From an uncultured Oleiphilus sp. (GTDB lineage: Bacteria > Pseudomonadota > Gammaproteobacteria > Pseudomonadales > Oleiphilaceae): DNA of 56,965 nt. The stretch covers positions 1 through 56,965 of the forward strand of contig CAJWAD010000010.1 in NCBI GenBank assembly GCA_913020245.1, in the 5' to 3' direction. The position numbers were made by a program, and so were the translations under genes. Numbering within the stretch: position 1 is the first letter of the stretch; each line of letters begins with the position of its first letter. Shown piece by piece: positions 29,958 through 40,124 of this stretch. The notes under the pieces were generated by a model, which saw only the letters and a program-made list of their open reading frames with translations, was not told where the DNA came from and ran no database searches.

Positions 29958-30946
29958 TAATCGCGGCCTTCTTCTCTATCATGCTTATCATAAGCTTCAA
30001 CAATGCGTTGGACTAAGGGGTGACGTACAACGTCTTTAGAGCTGAAATGTATACTGCTGATACCATTAACATTTTCCAGTACGTCAAGCGATTGTGATAG
30101 GCCGGATTTGGCGCCTTTAGGGAGATCTGTTTGCGTAATGTCGCCGGTAATAACAGCTGTTGAACCGAACCCAATACGGGTGAGGAACATCTTCATTTGC
30201 TCGGGTGTTGTGTTTTGACTCTCATCGAGAATAATAAACGCTTTATTTAGCGTGCGACCTCGCATGAAAGCAAGCGGCGCCACTTCAATTATATTTTTTT
30301 CAATTAAGCGGGCGACCTGCTCAAAGCCAAGCATTTCATATAGTGCGTCATATAAAGGTCGGAGGTAAGGGTCGACCTTTTGTGCTAAATCGCCGGGTAA
30401 AAAACCAAGTTTTTCACCGGCCTCAACCGCAGGTCTCACCAGTAATATGCGCTTTACTTCTTCGTTTTGAAGCGCTTCGACCGCGCAGGCCACGGCGAGG
30501 TAAGTTTTACCCGTTCCTGCTGGACCAATACCAAAATTGATATCATGACTTTTGATCGCTTGAACGTATAGAATTTGATTGTCGCCCCGCGGTTTTATCT
30601 GTACGCGGGGTGTTTTTATGGTTGCATCCAAGGCCGCGGCGCTCATTTGCTCATAATAGAAACCACTTTCTTGGACGTAGAGCTGGATGGTCTCGAGCGC
30701 GGGTGCTTTTCCTGACTCGGTCTCTCGATAAAGGTGCCTCAAGATGTCAGCCGCTGCCTGTGCTCGTGATTGATCATCTGCGGATACCTTGACAATCGCC
30801 CCGCGGCGGTTGATATGAACCAGTAAGCGTTTTTCGATAAATTTTAAGTTTTCATCAAACTGGCCGCATAGCAGGGCGAGGCGATGGTTGTCTTCGGGTG
30901 TTAGATGTAACGAAACCCCAATATTCAACTGGCTGTCAGTAGTCAT
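29957..30946 (-). CDS. ybeZ: PhoH-like ATPase YbeZ
   Basis: A 329-residue P-loop protein. [20 protein letters not shown] is the Walker A segment, and [19 protein letters not shown] with [11 protein letters not shown] the Walker B and sensor. The N-terminal domain has a KH-like segment before the ATPase. YbeZ works with YbeY in rRNA processing. It overlaps miaB by 11 bp. Confidence 0.94.
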   Translation of the reverse strand: MTTDSQLNIGVSLHLTPEDNHRLALLCGQFDENLKFIEKRLLVHINRRGAIVKVSADDQSRAQAAADILRHLYRETESGKAPALETIQLYVQESGFYYEQMSAAALDATIKTPRVQIKPRGDNQILYVQAIKSHDINFGIGPAGTGKTYLAVACAVEALQNEEVKRILLVRPAVEAGEKLGFLPGDLAQKVDPYLRPLYDALYEMLGFEQVARLIEKNIIEVAPLAFMRGRTLNKAFIILDESQNTTPEQMKMFLTRIGFGSTAVITGDITQTDLPKGAKSGLSQSLDVLENVNGISSIHFSSKDVVRHPLVQRIVEAYDKHDREEGRD

Positions 30947-32288
30947 TGTTGTCGAGTCGTTCTCCGCGTAAGGAATTTGTATAAGCGCTTGTAATCATAA
31001 CGTCGACAAAGCGGCCAATAAGCGCTGCATCGGTGCGGTCTTGGCTTGCACGAAAGTTTACAACACGATTATTTTCAGTCCGACCCTGTAGCTCACCCGG
31101 ATCTTTCTTTGAAAAACCAGTGACTAATATTCGTTGTTGCGATCCAACCATTTTTCGACTTATTTCAAAGGCATTTTGAGTAATGCGTTGTTGCAAAATG
31201 TGCAGCCGCTGTTTTTTCGTGTCGTCCGATGTGGTGTCTGTCAGATCCGCAGCGGGTGTGCCAGGGCGTGCGCTGTATATAAAGCTAAATGAGGTATCGA
31301 AGCCGATGTCGTTAATGAGCTTCATTGTATCTTCAAAGTCTTTTTCGGTTTCCCCTGGGAAGCCAATAATAAAGTCTGATGATATGCTGATATCAGGGCG
31401 ATGCTTGCGTATGCGCCGGATTTTTGATTTGTATTCTAAAGCCATATGGCCACGTTTCATCGCTGCCAGTATGCGGTCGGAGCCACTTTGCACCGGTAGA
31501 TGAAGATGGCTCACTAATTCTGGTACCTCCGCATAAACATCGATCAAGGAATCTGAAAACTCAACAGGGTGCGACGTAGTAAAGCGAATGCGATCCACCC
31601 CTTCAATTCCAGAAATAAAGGTAATTAGCTCGGCAAGATCCATCACATCGCCATCGTCGGTCTCGCCCTGATAGGCATTTACATTTTGACCGAGAAGGTT
31701 CACTTCACGCACGCCTTGCTCTGCGAGGTGCTTAATTTCATCAATGACGTCCTCGGCTGGACGGCTCACTTCTTCACCGCGCGTATACGGTACGACACAG
31801 AATGTGCAGTATTTACTGCATCCTTCCATAATTGAAACGAATGCAGAGGCACCCTCTACATCTGGTTTGGGCAAGTGATCAAATTTTTCGATTTCCGGAA
31901 AGCTTATATCTACGACACCAATTTTAGTGGTCTTTGACGCATCTATCATTTCCGGTAAGCGATGAAGTGTTTGCGGGCCAAAAATAACGTCAACATAGGG
32001 CGCACGATCGCGAATCGCTTCGCCTTCTTGGCTCGCAACACAGCCACCCACACCAATAGTTAATGCAGGGTTATTGTCTTTCAGTTTTTTCCAGCGACCG
32101 AGCTGATGGAACACTTTTTCTTGTGCTTTTTCCCGAATTGAACAAGTGTTAAGGAGCAGAATATCAGCACTTTCTGGCGTGTCTGTGAGCTCCACGTCTT
32201 GATCTGTTTGCAGCAAATCAGCCATACGTGATGAATCGTACTCATTCATCTGGCAGCCGTGGGTTTTTATGAACAGCTTTTTAGTCAT
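30936..32288 (-). CDS. miaB: tRNA-2-methylthio-N6-dimethylallyladenosine synthase MiaB
   Basis: A radical-SAM methylthiotransferase modifying i6A37 of t[20 protein letters not shown] and [14 protein letters not shown] hold the N-terminal cluster cysteines, [19 protein letters not shown] the radical-SAM CxxxCxxC. A TRAM domain closes the 450-residue protein. It starts the minus-strand block running to holA. Confidence 0.97.
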   Translation of the reverse strand: MTKKLFIKTHGCQMNEYDSSRMADLLQTDQDVELTDTPESADILLLNTCSIREKAQEKVFHQLGRWKKLKDNNPALTIGVGGCVASQEGEAIRDRAPYVDVIFGPQTLHRLPEMIDASKTTKIGVVDISFPEIEKFDHLPKPDVEGASAFVSIMEGCSKYCTFCVVPYTRGEEVSRPAEDVIDEIKHLAEQGVREVNLLGQNVNAYQGETDDGDVMDLAELITFISGIEGVDRIRFTTSHPVEFSDSLIDVYAEVPELVSHLHLPVQSGSDRILAAMKRGHMALEYKSKIRRIRKHRPDISISSDFIIGFPGETEKDFEDTMKLINDIGFDTSFSFIYSARPGTPAADLTDTTSDDTKKQRLHILQQRITQNAFEISRKMVGSQQRILVTGFSKKDPGELQGRTENNRVVNFRASQDRTDAALIGRFVDVMITSAYTNSLRGERLDNNDY

Positions 32289-32367
32289 GGAAACTCAGTG
32301 TCTTTATCTAAGCGGTTTGTAAAAAAGGGCGCCGATTATACCTTGCGAAAAGCAGGGGGTGTAGGCT

Positions 32368-32401
32368 TTTTTTTGATCAATTAAACCACAGATCAAAAAA
32401 A
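32368..32401. repeat. AT-rich inverted repeat between divergent genes
   Basis: TTTTTTTGATC (32368-32378) and GATCAAAAAAA (32391-32401) form an 11-bp perfect inverted repeat with a 12-nt spacer, in the 236-bp gap between miaB and the DUF1820 gene. With divergent promoters on both sides it is more likely a protein-binding or DNA-bending site than a terminator. No regulator is identified. Confidence 0.5.
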
Positions 32402-32524
32402 TTGCATGTCGTGGGTGAGCGTCGAATAAGATCAATGACTGTGCTACCATCGCGCCGAGTTTTTAACCTGACTTTTTAAGTTTCGAAGGTTAGCAGATTA
32501 TCCATATTGAGAAGTAGTTACGCG

Positions 32525-32848
32525 ATGCAAGTAAAAAAGAATTACCGAGTGATTTTTTATAATAATGAAGATGTTTATGAGATCTATGCCTCGCATGTTT
32601 TTCCTTCGGAGATGTATGGTTTCATAGAAGTAGAAGAGTTGTTATTTGGCGAACGTTCGAAAGTGCTTGTTGATCCGGGCGAAGAAAAGCTGAAAGCTGA
32701 ATTTAGTGGTGTGAAGCGCAGCTATATTCCAATGAATGCAATCGTAAGAATTGACGAAGTAGAACAGCGCGGTGTTGCGAAGGTGAGCGCAGGAAAAGGC
32801 GCAGTAACGCCATTTCCTGCGGGTAGCGGGCCCTTGTCATCGAAATAA
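32525..32848 (+). CDS. DUF1820 family protein
   Basis: A 107-residue protein matching the highly conserved gammaproteobacterial DUF1820 family. YRVIFYNNEDVYEIYASHVF, MYGFIEVEELLFGERSKVLV and YIPMNAIVRIDEVEQRG are the core. An acidic and glycine-rich tail (about 88-107) follows. ATG 32525 fits the family start better than the upstream ATG 32507. It is divergent from miaB, as in Pseudomonas. Function is unknown. Confidence 0.88.
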   Translation: MQVKKNYRVIFYNNEDVYEIYASHVFPSEMYGFIEVEELLFGERSKVLVDPGEEKLKAEFSGVKRSYIPMNAIVRIDEVEQRGVAKVSAGKGAVTPFPAGSGPLSSK

Positions 32849-32931
32849 TGAGAAAAAATAGCTGAAAATACGATAGCGAAATACCTTATTGATACGTAAG
32901 ACTATTACAGTGGCAAATTTAGGAGTGTGAA

Positions 32932-33336
32932 ATGGGCATAACAATGTTGAGATTTACCCCGATTTATGGCGGTTTACTGGCCATCTTGGTTGTTTTTCTT
33001 GCCTACCGTGTGACCACGTTTAGGCAAAAAGAAAAGATGGGTTCATCATATGGGGACATGTCAGAGGGTTTACAATTAGCAATCCGAGCGCATGCCAACG
33101 CGCTTGAAAATATTCCTTTGGCTTTGTTACTCATGCTAATGCTTGAAACCAATCATCTGACGCCTTGGTTACTGAATACCCTGGCCGTGAGTTTTGTGAT
33201 TGCGCGTATTATGCACGCTTGGGGCCTATCAAAAAGCAGTGGTGTGACGTTTGGACGCTTTTGGGGTACTGCAATCACATTTTTGGTGATGCTAGCCATG
33301 GCAGCATTAAATATTATTATTATCGTAACGCGATAA
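32932..33336 (+). CDS. MAPEG-family membrane protein
   Basis: A 134-residue protein with four predicted transmembrane helices (about 8-26, 60-78, 81-103, 111-133). RAHANALENIPLALLLMLML contains the MAPEG motif (H-A-N-x-x-E-N-x-P), matching glutathione-S-transferase-like MAPEG proteins. It has an AGGAGTG ribosome site before ATG 32932. Substrate unknown. Confidence 0.88.
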   Translation: MGITMLRFTPIYGGLLAILVVFLAYRVTTFRQKEKMGSSYGDMSEGLQLAIRAHANALENIPLALLLMLMLETNHLTPWLLNTLAVSFVIARIMHAWGLSKSSGVTFGRFWGTAITFLVMLAMAALNIIIIVTR

Positions 33337-33359
33337 CCCCATAGTTTATGGCAGGGTAG

Positions 33360-34052
33360 ATGACCCCCGAGCGATACAGGAAACTCCGTGCGACCCTGAA
33401 CCGACGTCAGCCGGACCTGAGTTTACTAACCGAACAAATTCATAAACCTCGTAATATTGCTGCGTTGGTTCGCACGGGAGACGCCGTGGGAATGCACACG
33501 CTCAATATGGTATGGCCGTGGGATGAACATCGCGCCTACAGAGGGACAGCAATGGGCAGTGATCGTTGGGTTAATATTAAAAGGCATGACGACCTGATGT
33601 CAGGTATTGATGCTCTGCATAATGATGGGTACACGATTTATGCCGCGCATCTCTCCCATACCGCCAAAGACTACCGCTCGGTAGACTACACAAAGCCGTG
33701 TGCGATTTTACTGGGCAACGAAAAGAGAGGGGTCAGCGATGACGCCGCTGAACGCGTTAATGAGCATATTATGATCCCAATGCTTGGTATGGTGCAGTCG
33801 TTTAATGTGTCGGTCGCGGCCGCCATTATCTTAGCGGAAGCACAGCGACAACGCATGGTTTCAGGTATGTATGATGCGCCTCGTTTGTCTAAGGATGAAT
33901 ATTGGCAAACGTTTTTTCGTTGGGCGCACCCACAAGTAACAAATTTCTGTCATGAAAAAGGCTTAACGTATCCCGAAATTAACCATGAAAACGGTGAGAT
34001 TGTCGACCCCTCCGGTTGGTATGCCAAAGTACGCGCGGCTCAACATGCTTAG
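33360..34052 (+). CDS. trmH: tRNA (guanosine-18-2'-O)-methyltransferase TrmH
   Basis: A SPOUT methyltransferase that 2'-O-methylates G18 in the D-loop. The 230-residue protein has LLTEQIHKPRNIAALVRTGD, CAILLGNEKRGVSDDA (the knot SAM site) and MIPMLGMVQSFNVSVAAAI, plus the C-terminal TrmH extension. It lies 10 bp before the MATE gene. Confidence 0.93.
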   Translation: MTPERYRKLRATLNRRQPDLSLLTEQIHKPRNIAALVRTGDAVGMHTLNMVWPWDEHRAYRGTAMGSDRWVNIKRHDDLMSGIDALHNDGYTIYAAHLSHTAKDYRSVDYTKPCAILLGNEKRGVSDDAAERVNEHIMIPMLGMVQSFNVSVAAAIILAEAQRQRMVSGMYDAPRLSKDEYWQTFFRWAHPQVTNFCHEKGLTYPEINHENGEIVDPSGWYAKVRAAQHA

Positions 34053-34062
34053 GTCATGATGT

Positions 34063-35391
34063 ATGTTTCGTAGCCTAGGTAAACTGGCTTTACCCCTTAT
34101 TATCGGTCAACTTTGCTTTGCTTCAATGGGTTTTATTGACACGATTTTAATGGGTAAGTTAGGTGTGTTGGTGCTAGCTGGCGGCGGATTGGGGGCCGTG
34201 GTTTTTCAATTCTTTAATATTGTTGGTATCGGTGTGCTAGTGGCAACGGCCAACTTGATTGCCTTTGCAAAGGGTAAAGGGCGTGATGATGATATTCATT
34301 CATCGGTCCTGTCGGGTGCGGTGCTGGTGGTTCTTTTAGCTGTCAGTTTTGGTATTTTAGCGCTTTATTCTGGTCCTGTTTTACGCTTTTTAGAGCAGCC
34401 AGCTGAGTTGCTGCCCATTGCCCAAAGCTATCTGAATGTGGTGGTCTGGGCTTTTTTGCCTGCGTTTATCTTTATTTTGTTGCGGAGTTTAGCGCTCGGT
34501 TTAGGTAACACCTCTGCCGTATTACCGATAAGTATTCTAGCGGCGGTGGCGAACTATCCGATTAGCTATGTGTTGATGACCGGCAAATTTGGGCTCCCAG
34601 CTTTGGGGGTGCAGGGCGTTGCATTAGGAACGGTGATTGTTTCTTGGTTCATGGCACTTGGCATGATGTGGATGCTTTATCGAGATGCGCAATTTGCACC
34701 CTTTAAATTTTGGAAGCAGTGGCAGCAGTTTTCACGAAAAAATTTGTCAGATAATTTGCGTCTGGGTATTCCGATTGCGATAGCGCACGCGGTTGAGGTT
34801 GGCATGTTTTCGGCAGCAGCGTTGCTGATCGGGACGCTCGGCGCAGAGGCTTTGGCGGCGCACCAAGTTGTTCTGCAATGCGCAACCATGTCATTTATGA
34901 TACCGCTCGGTTTAGGACAAGCCGTATCTGTGCGCGTAGGTGAATGTTACGGTGCGCGGGATTTTGTAAAGCTAAAACGCGTTGTCAAAACGGGTATGCT
35001 GATGGCAACTGCAACCGCAAGTGTTGCGGGTTGTGTTTTTTGGGTGTTTCCTGATGCACTCGTTGGGCTCTTTTTGACGACTGATTCGAGTGAAAATTAT
35101 CAGCGGGTATTGACGCTTGCCGGGTCAATGCTAATTGTTGGGGCTCTGTTTCAGCTTGTTGACTCGTGGCAAGTCGTGCTGATGGGGATATTACGTGGCT
35201 TTAAACTTGGAACAGCACCAACTGTCGCTGCAACCATAAGTTATTGGGTCGTCGGTTTTCCCGCTGCTTATTTTTTGATGGATGTCTGGCAGGGCGTCGG
35301 TGTTTGGAGTGGCTTGGGAATAGGTCTCGCGTTTAGTGCGCTTACCTTGGCCGGTATTTTTTTTAGGACGATGCGTAAAGAGCTGGCGTAG
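34063..35391 (+). CDS. MATE-family efflux transporter (NorM-type)
   Basis: A 442-residue inner-membrane protein with about twelve hydrophobic helices in two six-helix halves. The N-terminal half has ALPLIIGQLCFASMGFIDTI, with the conserved M-G-F-x-D and LGKLG-type start; the second half has LGIPIAIAHAVEVGMFSAAA, where the Glu matches the MATE pattern. Members export cationic drugs or metabolites using Na+ or H+ gradients. It is 10 bp after trmH. Confidence 0.92.
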   Translation: MFRSLGKLALPLIIGQLCFASMGFIDTILMGKLGVLVLAGGGLGAVVFQFFNIVGIGVLVATANLIAFAKGKGRDDDIHSSVLSGAVLVVLLAVSFGILALYSGPVLRFLEQPAELLPIAQSYLNVVVWAFLPAFIFILLRSLALGLGNTSAVLPISILAAVANYPISYVLMTGKFGLPALGVQGVALGTVIVSWFMALGMMWMLYRDAQFAPFKFWKQWQQFSRKNLSDNLRLGIPIAIAHAVEVGMFSAAALLIGTLGAEALAAHQVVLQCATMSFMIPLGLGQAVSVRVGECYGARDFVKLKRVVKTGMLMATATASVAGCVFWVFPDALVGLFLTTDSSENYQRVLTLAGSMLIVGALFQLVDSWQVVLMGILRGFKLGTAPTVAATISYWVVGFPAAYFLMDVWQGVGVWSGLGIGLAFSALTLAGIFFRTMRKELA

Positions 35392-35415
35392 CCTCGGTTT
35401 TAACCGTTTAACTAG

Positions 35416-35859
35416 TTAGTTCGCTCGACGGCATGAATACTCTAGGCTCCAAGGTTTCCATAAGTCTAAGGCCGCAGACGAGGCATTGAAGAGTAGGGCA
35501 TTGTCGGTTAAGCCAATAATGGCACCCCAGAAAGTCACTTCAGTCGTTATTTGATTCCATTCCAGACCTGCGCACTCGACGTTTAGCTGCAGAGGATTAC
35601 TCACCTCTGCAATGGAAAAAATTGCTTGATGATACCAGCGGCTGTAACGCACAGAATCTTCGGCGCCCAACTGGTCAGCATAGATTTGCGCCTCAAGATC
35701 TGCGGGGTCTTCGTCACTAAACAAACCAAAAGTTAAATCCACGCTTTGTTCCGGTATTGGGTCTGGCGTGGCTACGCCATTCTCAAAGTGAATCACTGCG
35801 CAGCTTTGTATGGTCAGTAATGCGGCAAGTGTGGCCCCGAGTTTCAGCCATTTAATCAT
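35416..35859 (-). CDS. Putative lipoprotein of unknown function, Bor-neighbour
   Basis: A 147-residue protein with a signal peptide (KLGATLAALLTIQSC) ending in a lipobox cysteine at about residue 20. I do not recognise a family. Its C-terminus (TFWGAIIGLTDNALLF, then SLEYSC) faintly resembles the end of the neighbouring Bor-like protein (LWGAVTLGIYLP, then AKVWC), so it may be a diverged relative. It overlaps the Bor-like gene by 4 nt and is surely co-expressed with it. Confidence 0.7.
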   Translation of the reverse strand: MIKWLKLGATLAALLTIQSCAVIHFENGVATPDPIPEQSVDLTFGLFSDEDPADLEAQIYADQLGAEDSVRYSRWYHQAIFSIAEVSNPLQLNVECAGLEWNQITTEVTFWGAIIGLTDNALLFNASSAALDLWKPWSLEYSCRRAN

Positions 35860-36173
35860 TGGGCCTGCTTCCTTTCACACCATACTTTTGCTGTTCGTGG
35901 CAAATAAATACCGAGGGTAACTGCACCCCAAAGGACGTCCATCGCATCATAACGCGTTTGCATTTGACTGACCGGACGTGCATTGCAAATTTCTTGCGTG
36001 TTAATGGTGTGCTCGCCTATCAGGCCGCCAAGATAAAAGGGTTTGGATTCACTATATTGCGGAGGTAATTGAAGGTCTGGTTGTCCACTCTCGGTAATGG
36101 TGACCGTACCGCATGCACTTAGCAATGCAACTAAGATTATTGTGATAAGACATTGTTGGCAGTAATTTGTCAT
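35856..36173 (-). CDS. Bor/Iss-like outer-membrane lipoprotein
   Basis: About 105 residues from ATG 36173. The signal peptide CLITIILVALLSACG has the lipobox Cys near residue 21. PFYLGGLIGEHTINTQEICN and VLWGAVTLGIYLPRTAKVWC match the Bor family, including the two conserved cysteines and the G-I-Y-x-P motif. Phage lambda Bor and plasmid Iss raise serum resistance; free-living bacteria carry uncharacterised relatives. An upstream ATG at 36200 would add nine residues. There are no phage genes nearby. Confidence 0.78.
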   Translation of the reverse strand: MTNYCQQCLITIILVALLSACGTVTITESGQPDLQLPPQYSESKPFYLGGLIGEHTINTQEICNARPVSQMQTRYDAMDVLWGAVTLGIYLPRTAKVWCERKQAQ

Positions 36174-36291
36174 TAAAGTCTGTTGATGGCCGCATGCCAC
36201 AAATTATATGAGTTTAATTTTATCCACTGCCCAGATTATATCGGGTTTAAGATCGCTATCTCGTGATTGAGTGGGCATTTCGAGGCTTTGC

Positions 36292-37317
36292 TTATTTTTC
36301 GCTACTCTGACTTTCTTGAAGATGTTCAAGCAACTGTTTTTTCAAGCTTTTTGGTATGGCTGTAATCGTAATTGTATCGGATTGTTCGTCAAATAAAATT
36401 GTTTGTTGAATTAAATCTGAAGAAAACGACAAGCTTAGACCGTTGCCTTTTCCAGATAGGCGCACTAGATGTTTAAGTTTGCGTGTATCGGGACGGATTT
36501 GCTCATTAAGTTTTACCTGTTCTTGCGCTTGCGCAAATTCAGCAAAGTTATTGGGCTGTTGTTCGTTTAAGCAAACGGACAAGTCGTTCAGTGGAACCGG
36601 CTCGCCAAGTTGTTGTTGCTCAACACAAAAGTCATAGGCCTTTTGTCGAATATTTGCCGCGTCTTTAACATCATTATTTTTGGTGTAGGCTGCCAATACT
36701 TCCATTAAAGTTTCAGTTTCTTGTTTAGTATCGATGCTATTTTGAAACCCGATGCTTTGTGTAAAAGCTTCACCAAGCTTTGCTTGACCGCGACCACGTA
36801 TCATTGTCAGATAAGGCGTGCCTGCTTCTGCATTTTTCCAGTCGTCCAGGTCAATCCGCAGTGCGAACTCTAATTTGGACGTGTTAAGGAATTCTGAGGT
36901 ATCAAGGCTCAGAGAGCGATCGAGTTGCAAGCCGGCTTGGTTTTCTAATAAAAAAATATAACAGCGAGGGCCATCTGCACGTTCTTCCATCAATATGACG
37001 GGATATAATTCAAAGCTCTCGCTTGTTTTGTCGCACAGTTCTTTGAGATGTTGCATGTATAAGGTAGCAAACTGCTCGAAGCTAATTTTACTGTTGTAAG
37101 CTTCGTTTAGGTAGGAGGCGAATGGAAATTGGCTGTGATCATCCGAAAAAACACCATAGTACTTACCTGCGCGAAACTGAAACAGCTTCTTGAGTTGTGC
37201 AAATAGACCTTCATCATCGGCTCCGACCTGGTTTTTTTGTTCGCGCAACCTAAGCGTTGCTGGTTGGTCCTCTTGCCAGCGACTTATTTTGTGGTAGATG
37301 AGAGACTGGATCGCCAT
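36292..37317 (-). CDS. ndpA: Nucleoid-associated protein NdpA/YejK
   Basis: A 341-residue YejK-family protein. QSLIYHKISRWQED near the N-terminus, QFRAGKYYGVFSDDH and the C-terminal LSFSSDLIQQTILFD match the family. These proteins associate with nucleoid and topoisomerases; the exact role is unclear. It is monocistronic here. Confidence 0.88.
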   Translation of the reverse strand: MAIQSLIYHKISRWQEDQPATLRLREQKNQVGADDEGLFAQLKKLFQFRAGKYYGVFSDDHSQFPFASYLNEAYNSKISFEQFATLYMQHLKELCDKTSESFELYPVILMEERADGPRCYIFLLENQAGLQLDRSLSLDTSEFLNTSKLEFALRIDLDDWKNAEAGTPYLTMIRGRGQAKLGEAFTQSIGFQNSIDTKQETETLMEVLAAYTKNNDVKDAANIRQKAYDFCVEQQQLGEPVPLNDLSVCLNEQQPNNFAEFAQAQEQVKLNEQIRPDTRKLKHLVRLSGKGNGLSLSFSSDLIQQTILFDEQSDTITITAIPKSLKKQLLEHLQESQSSEK

Positions 37318-37480
37318 CGTTTACTCTGACTAGTTTATGGATAAAATTTTTTACTGGGCGTAAGTTTTTAAATCGGTATCGGCTCCGACGCAGGCGGACT
37401 ACCGACTCGATTATTGTGTTTACGCAACTCACACACGATGCTATGCAGCGAAGCGCTGCGTATAAGTTGCTTTAGACAGC

Positions 37481-39124
37481 CTAAAGATCGAGACTTTTAA
37501 CCGCCGAGTCAATATCGTTGTCGCTATTTGCTGAGGCATGCTGGTCGGCATCAGTTTGTTCTGAATCTGAGTGAGCCACTACCACCACTGCAATCAGGCC
37601 CGCAGCTTTGATGGTGTTTGCGATCATTGTCTTTTCTTCAGTGCTATGCTCGCCATTGATTAACACGGCTGTGCGGCCTGTATTAAATAGCTGTCGTTCA
37701 ATGGCCTGTGCGAGAACAGCCGCGGCATCGCCACCGCAGCTGATTACTTGACCCGTTTGCCCATAGCGCTGCTCGCGCTCTGCTTGACTGACAGGATCCC
37801 AGTCGCCGAGAGAGGCTGATTCAACTTTTGCAACGATCATGCCCGCGCCAACCGTCACATTCGTTAAACGATCAATAATTATAAAGGCGCCCGTCGCGCG
37901 GTTATCTGCATATGAATCGAAGGCAACCGTTTGGTTGAGGTGTACGTTACAGAGCGCAATGCTGTTTAACTCAAGTTGGTTGCTTGGCTGTTTGGCAAGG
38001 GTATTGACGTCGATCAGGTGCTCGATACTTTGAATAGAGCCAGAGGCTAGCGTGGAGCCAAGCTTAATATCTAACAACTTTCCAGGGTTAAGGCTATCTT
38101 CAGTCATCCACACAATATGTGCGCTGAAACTATGACCGACCTCTGGTTGGCAATCCGGTTTAACCAGCATGTCGCCACGGCTGATATCAATCTCATCATT
38201 CAGCGTTAAAGTAACGGCTTGGCCGGCAAACGCCTCGGCTAAATTACCATCGTAGGTTACAATCTCTTTGACTGTACTTGATTTACCTGACGGTAGCGCA
38301 ATTACTTTATCGCCCGGGTGAACGATGCCAGACGCGATCGTGCCGCAGAAGCCTCGAAAGTTTAGGTTGGGACGGTTCACATATTGAATAGGCAGACGGA
38401 AGTCGACAAAGTTTTTATCCTCTGCCACCTCTACACTCTCAAGAATATCCATTAAGGGTCGACCGGTGTACCAAGGCGTATGTTCACTGATGGAAACAAC
38501 GTTTGTGCCTTTCAACGCTGATATAGCTACAAACTCAATATCATTCAGGTTGAGTTGTGAGGCAAATTCCAAATAGTCTTGTTTGATTTCATTAAAGCGT
38601 GTTTCGCTGTAGTCGACGATATCCATCTTATTAATCGCAACGACCACATGTTTGATGCCAAGCAGCGATGCAATGAATGAGTGGCGTCGGGTTTGGGTAA
38701 GTACGCCATGTCTCGCGTCGATCAAAATAATGGCGAGATCAGCCGTCGAGGCGCCCGTTGCCATATTACGCGTATATTGCTCATGTCCCGGGGTGTCAGC
38801 AATGATGAATTTACGCTTTGCTGTTGAGAAGTATCGGTAAGCAACATCAATCGTGATACCTTGCTCGCGTTCTGCTTGTAGGCCATCTACTAAGAGTGCT
38901 AGGTCAATTTCGCCTTCGTTTGTCCCGGATTTAACGCTATCTTTTTTAATCGCTTCTAATTGATCCTCATAAATCATTTGCGAATCGTGTAGTAGGCGTC
39001 CGATAAGTGTGCTTTTTCCGTCGTCAACGCTACCGCAAGTGAGCAGGCGCAGTAGTTGTTTTTGCTCATGCTGTTTCAGATATTCATTGATATCTTCGCT
39101 AATTAGTTCTGACTGGTGTGACAT
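37481..39124 (-). CDS. cysN: Sulfate adenylyltransferase subunit 1 CysN with a degenerate APS-kinase-like tail
   Basis: The GTPase subunit that drives APS synthesis with CysD. From ATG 39124 it has 547 residues. [19 protein letters not shown] (P-loop), [19 protein letters not shown] and [12 protein letters not shown] are the G1, G3 and G4 motifs, followed by two beta-barrel domains. Standalone CysN is about 475 residues and CysNC fusions about 630. The extra tail (about 445-547) has [19 protein letters not shown] and [14 protein letters not shown], lining up with the APS-kinase segments ARALERRLFxxGRxxYLL and xxDAGLIVLVAFIS. The GLSGSGKST P-loop and the DGDNVR loop are missing. This looks like a kinase domain that decayed by internal deletion. 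Confidence 0.9.
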   Translation of the reverse strand: MSHQSELISEDINEYLKQHEQKQLLRLLTCGSVDDGKSTLIGRLLHDSQMIYEDQLEAIKKDSVKSGTNEGEIDLALLVDGLQAEREQGITIDVAYRYFSTAKRKFIIADTPGHEQYTRNMATGASTADLAIILIDARHGVLTQTRRHSFIASLLGIKHVVVAINKMDIVDYSETRFNEIKQDYLEFASQLNLNDIEFVAISALKGTNVVSISEHTPWYTGRPLMDILESVEVAEDKNFVDFRLPIQYVNRPNLNFRGFCGTIASGIVHPGDKVIALPSGKSSTVKEIVTYDGNLAEAFAGQAVTLTLNDEIDISRGDMLVKPDCQPEVGHSFSAHIVWMTEDSLNPGKLLDIKLGSTLASGSIQSIEHLIDVNTLAKQPSNQLELNSIALCNVHLNQTVAFDSYADNRATGAFIIIDRLTNVTVGAGMIVAKVESASLGDWDPVSQAEREQRYGQTGQVISCGGDAAAVLAQAIERQLFNTGRTAVLINGEHSTEEKTMIANTIKAAGLIAVVVVAHSDSEQTDADQHASANSDNDIDSAVKSLDL

Positions 39125-39215
39125 TTTAAAATCTCTTAGAGCGGGAGCCATGTCTGGCTCGCGTTATCAAGTTCTTGTTAACTTTCAAGCGTTGGTTGAA
39201 CGTGCGTTTGCGCGA

Positions 39216-40124
39216 TTAAAAATAACCTTCGCGCTTCTTCTGTTCCATTGAACCTGCCGAGTCATGATCGATCACACGCCCTTGACGTTCCGAACTTGTT
39301 GTAAGCAACATTTCTTGTATTATTTCGGGTAAGGTTGTTGCTTCCGATTCAACGGCGCCGGTGAGTGGGTAGCAACCTAGCGTGCGAAAACGAACAGATT
39401 TCATTTCTGGCTCTTCGCCATCAAGAAGTGGCATACGCTCGTCATCAACCATAATCATAACGCCATCACGTTCAACGACTGGTCGTTCTGCTGAGAAGTA
39501 AAGTGGCACTAGGTCGATACTCTCGAGGTGAATATATTGCCAGATGTCTAGCTCAGTCCAATTAGAAAGCGGAAATACGCGGATGCTTTCGCCTTTGTTT
39601 ACCTTGCCATTGTAAACGTTCCAAAGCTCTGGGCGCTGGTTTTTTGGATCCCATCGATGATTTTCATCACGGAACGAGTAAACACGTTCTTTTGCTCTCG
39701 ATTTTTCTTCATCGCGCCGCGCACCACCGAAGGCCGCATCAAATCCATACTTGTTCAAGGCTTGCTTGAGCCCTTGCGTTTTCATGATGTCAGTATGCTT
39801 TGCACTGCCATGACTAAATGGCCCAACGCCCTCTTTGACGCCATCTTCATTGATATGAACGATTAGATCGAAGCCATGTTTATCGGCAAGTTCATCGCGA
39901 AATTTAATCATATCTTGGAATTTCCAAGTCGTATCTACATGCAGCAATGGAAAAGGTAGCTTGCCCGGTGCGAATGCTTTTAATGCCAGGTGTAACATGA
40001 CGGCGGAGTCTTTGCCGATCGAGTACAGCATCACGGGGTTGTCAAACTCCGCTGCTACTTCCCGGATAATATGGATGCTTTCCGCTTCCAATTGCTTTAA
40101 ATGCGTTAGGTTGTAATCAGTCAT
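39216..40124 (-). CDS. cysD: Sulfate adenylyltransferase subunit 2 CysD
   Basis: The PP-loop ATP sulfurylase subunit making APS from ATP and sulfate. The 302-residue protein has [20 protein letters not shown] (SxGKDS loop), [19 protein letters not shown] and the C-terminal [20 protein letters not shown]. These are all diagnostic. It precedes cysN by 91 bp in the usual cysDN order. Confidence 0.97.
   Translation of the reverse strand: MTDYNLTHLKQLEAESIHIIREVAAEFDNPVMLYSIGKDSAVMLHLALKAFAPGKLPFPLLHVDTTWKFQDMIKFRDELADKHGFDLIVHINEDGVKEGVGPFSHGSAKHTDIMKTQGLKQALNKYGFDAAFGGARRDEEKSRAKERVYSFRDENHRWDPKNQRPELWNVYNGKVNKGESIRVFPLSNWTELDIWQYIHLESIDLVPLYFSAERPVVERDGVMIMVDDERMPLLDGEEPEMKSVRFRTLGCYPLTGAVESEATTLPEIIQEMLLTTSSERQGRVIDHDSAGSMEQKKREGYF

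Noticed and set aside
37445..37459. GCAGCG-AAG-CGCTGC stem-loop after cysN
   Set aside because: No T-tract follows on either strand and the stem is only 6 bp, so I do not call a terminator.
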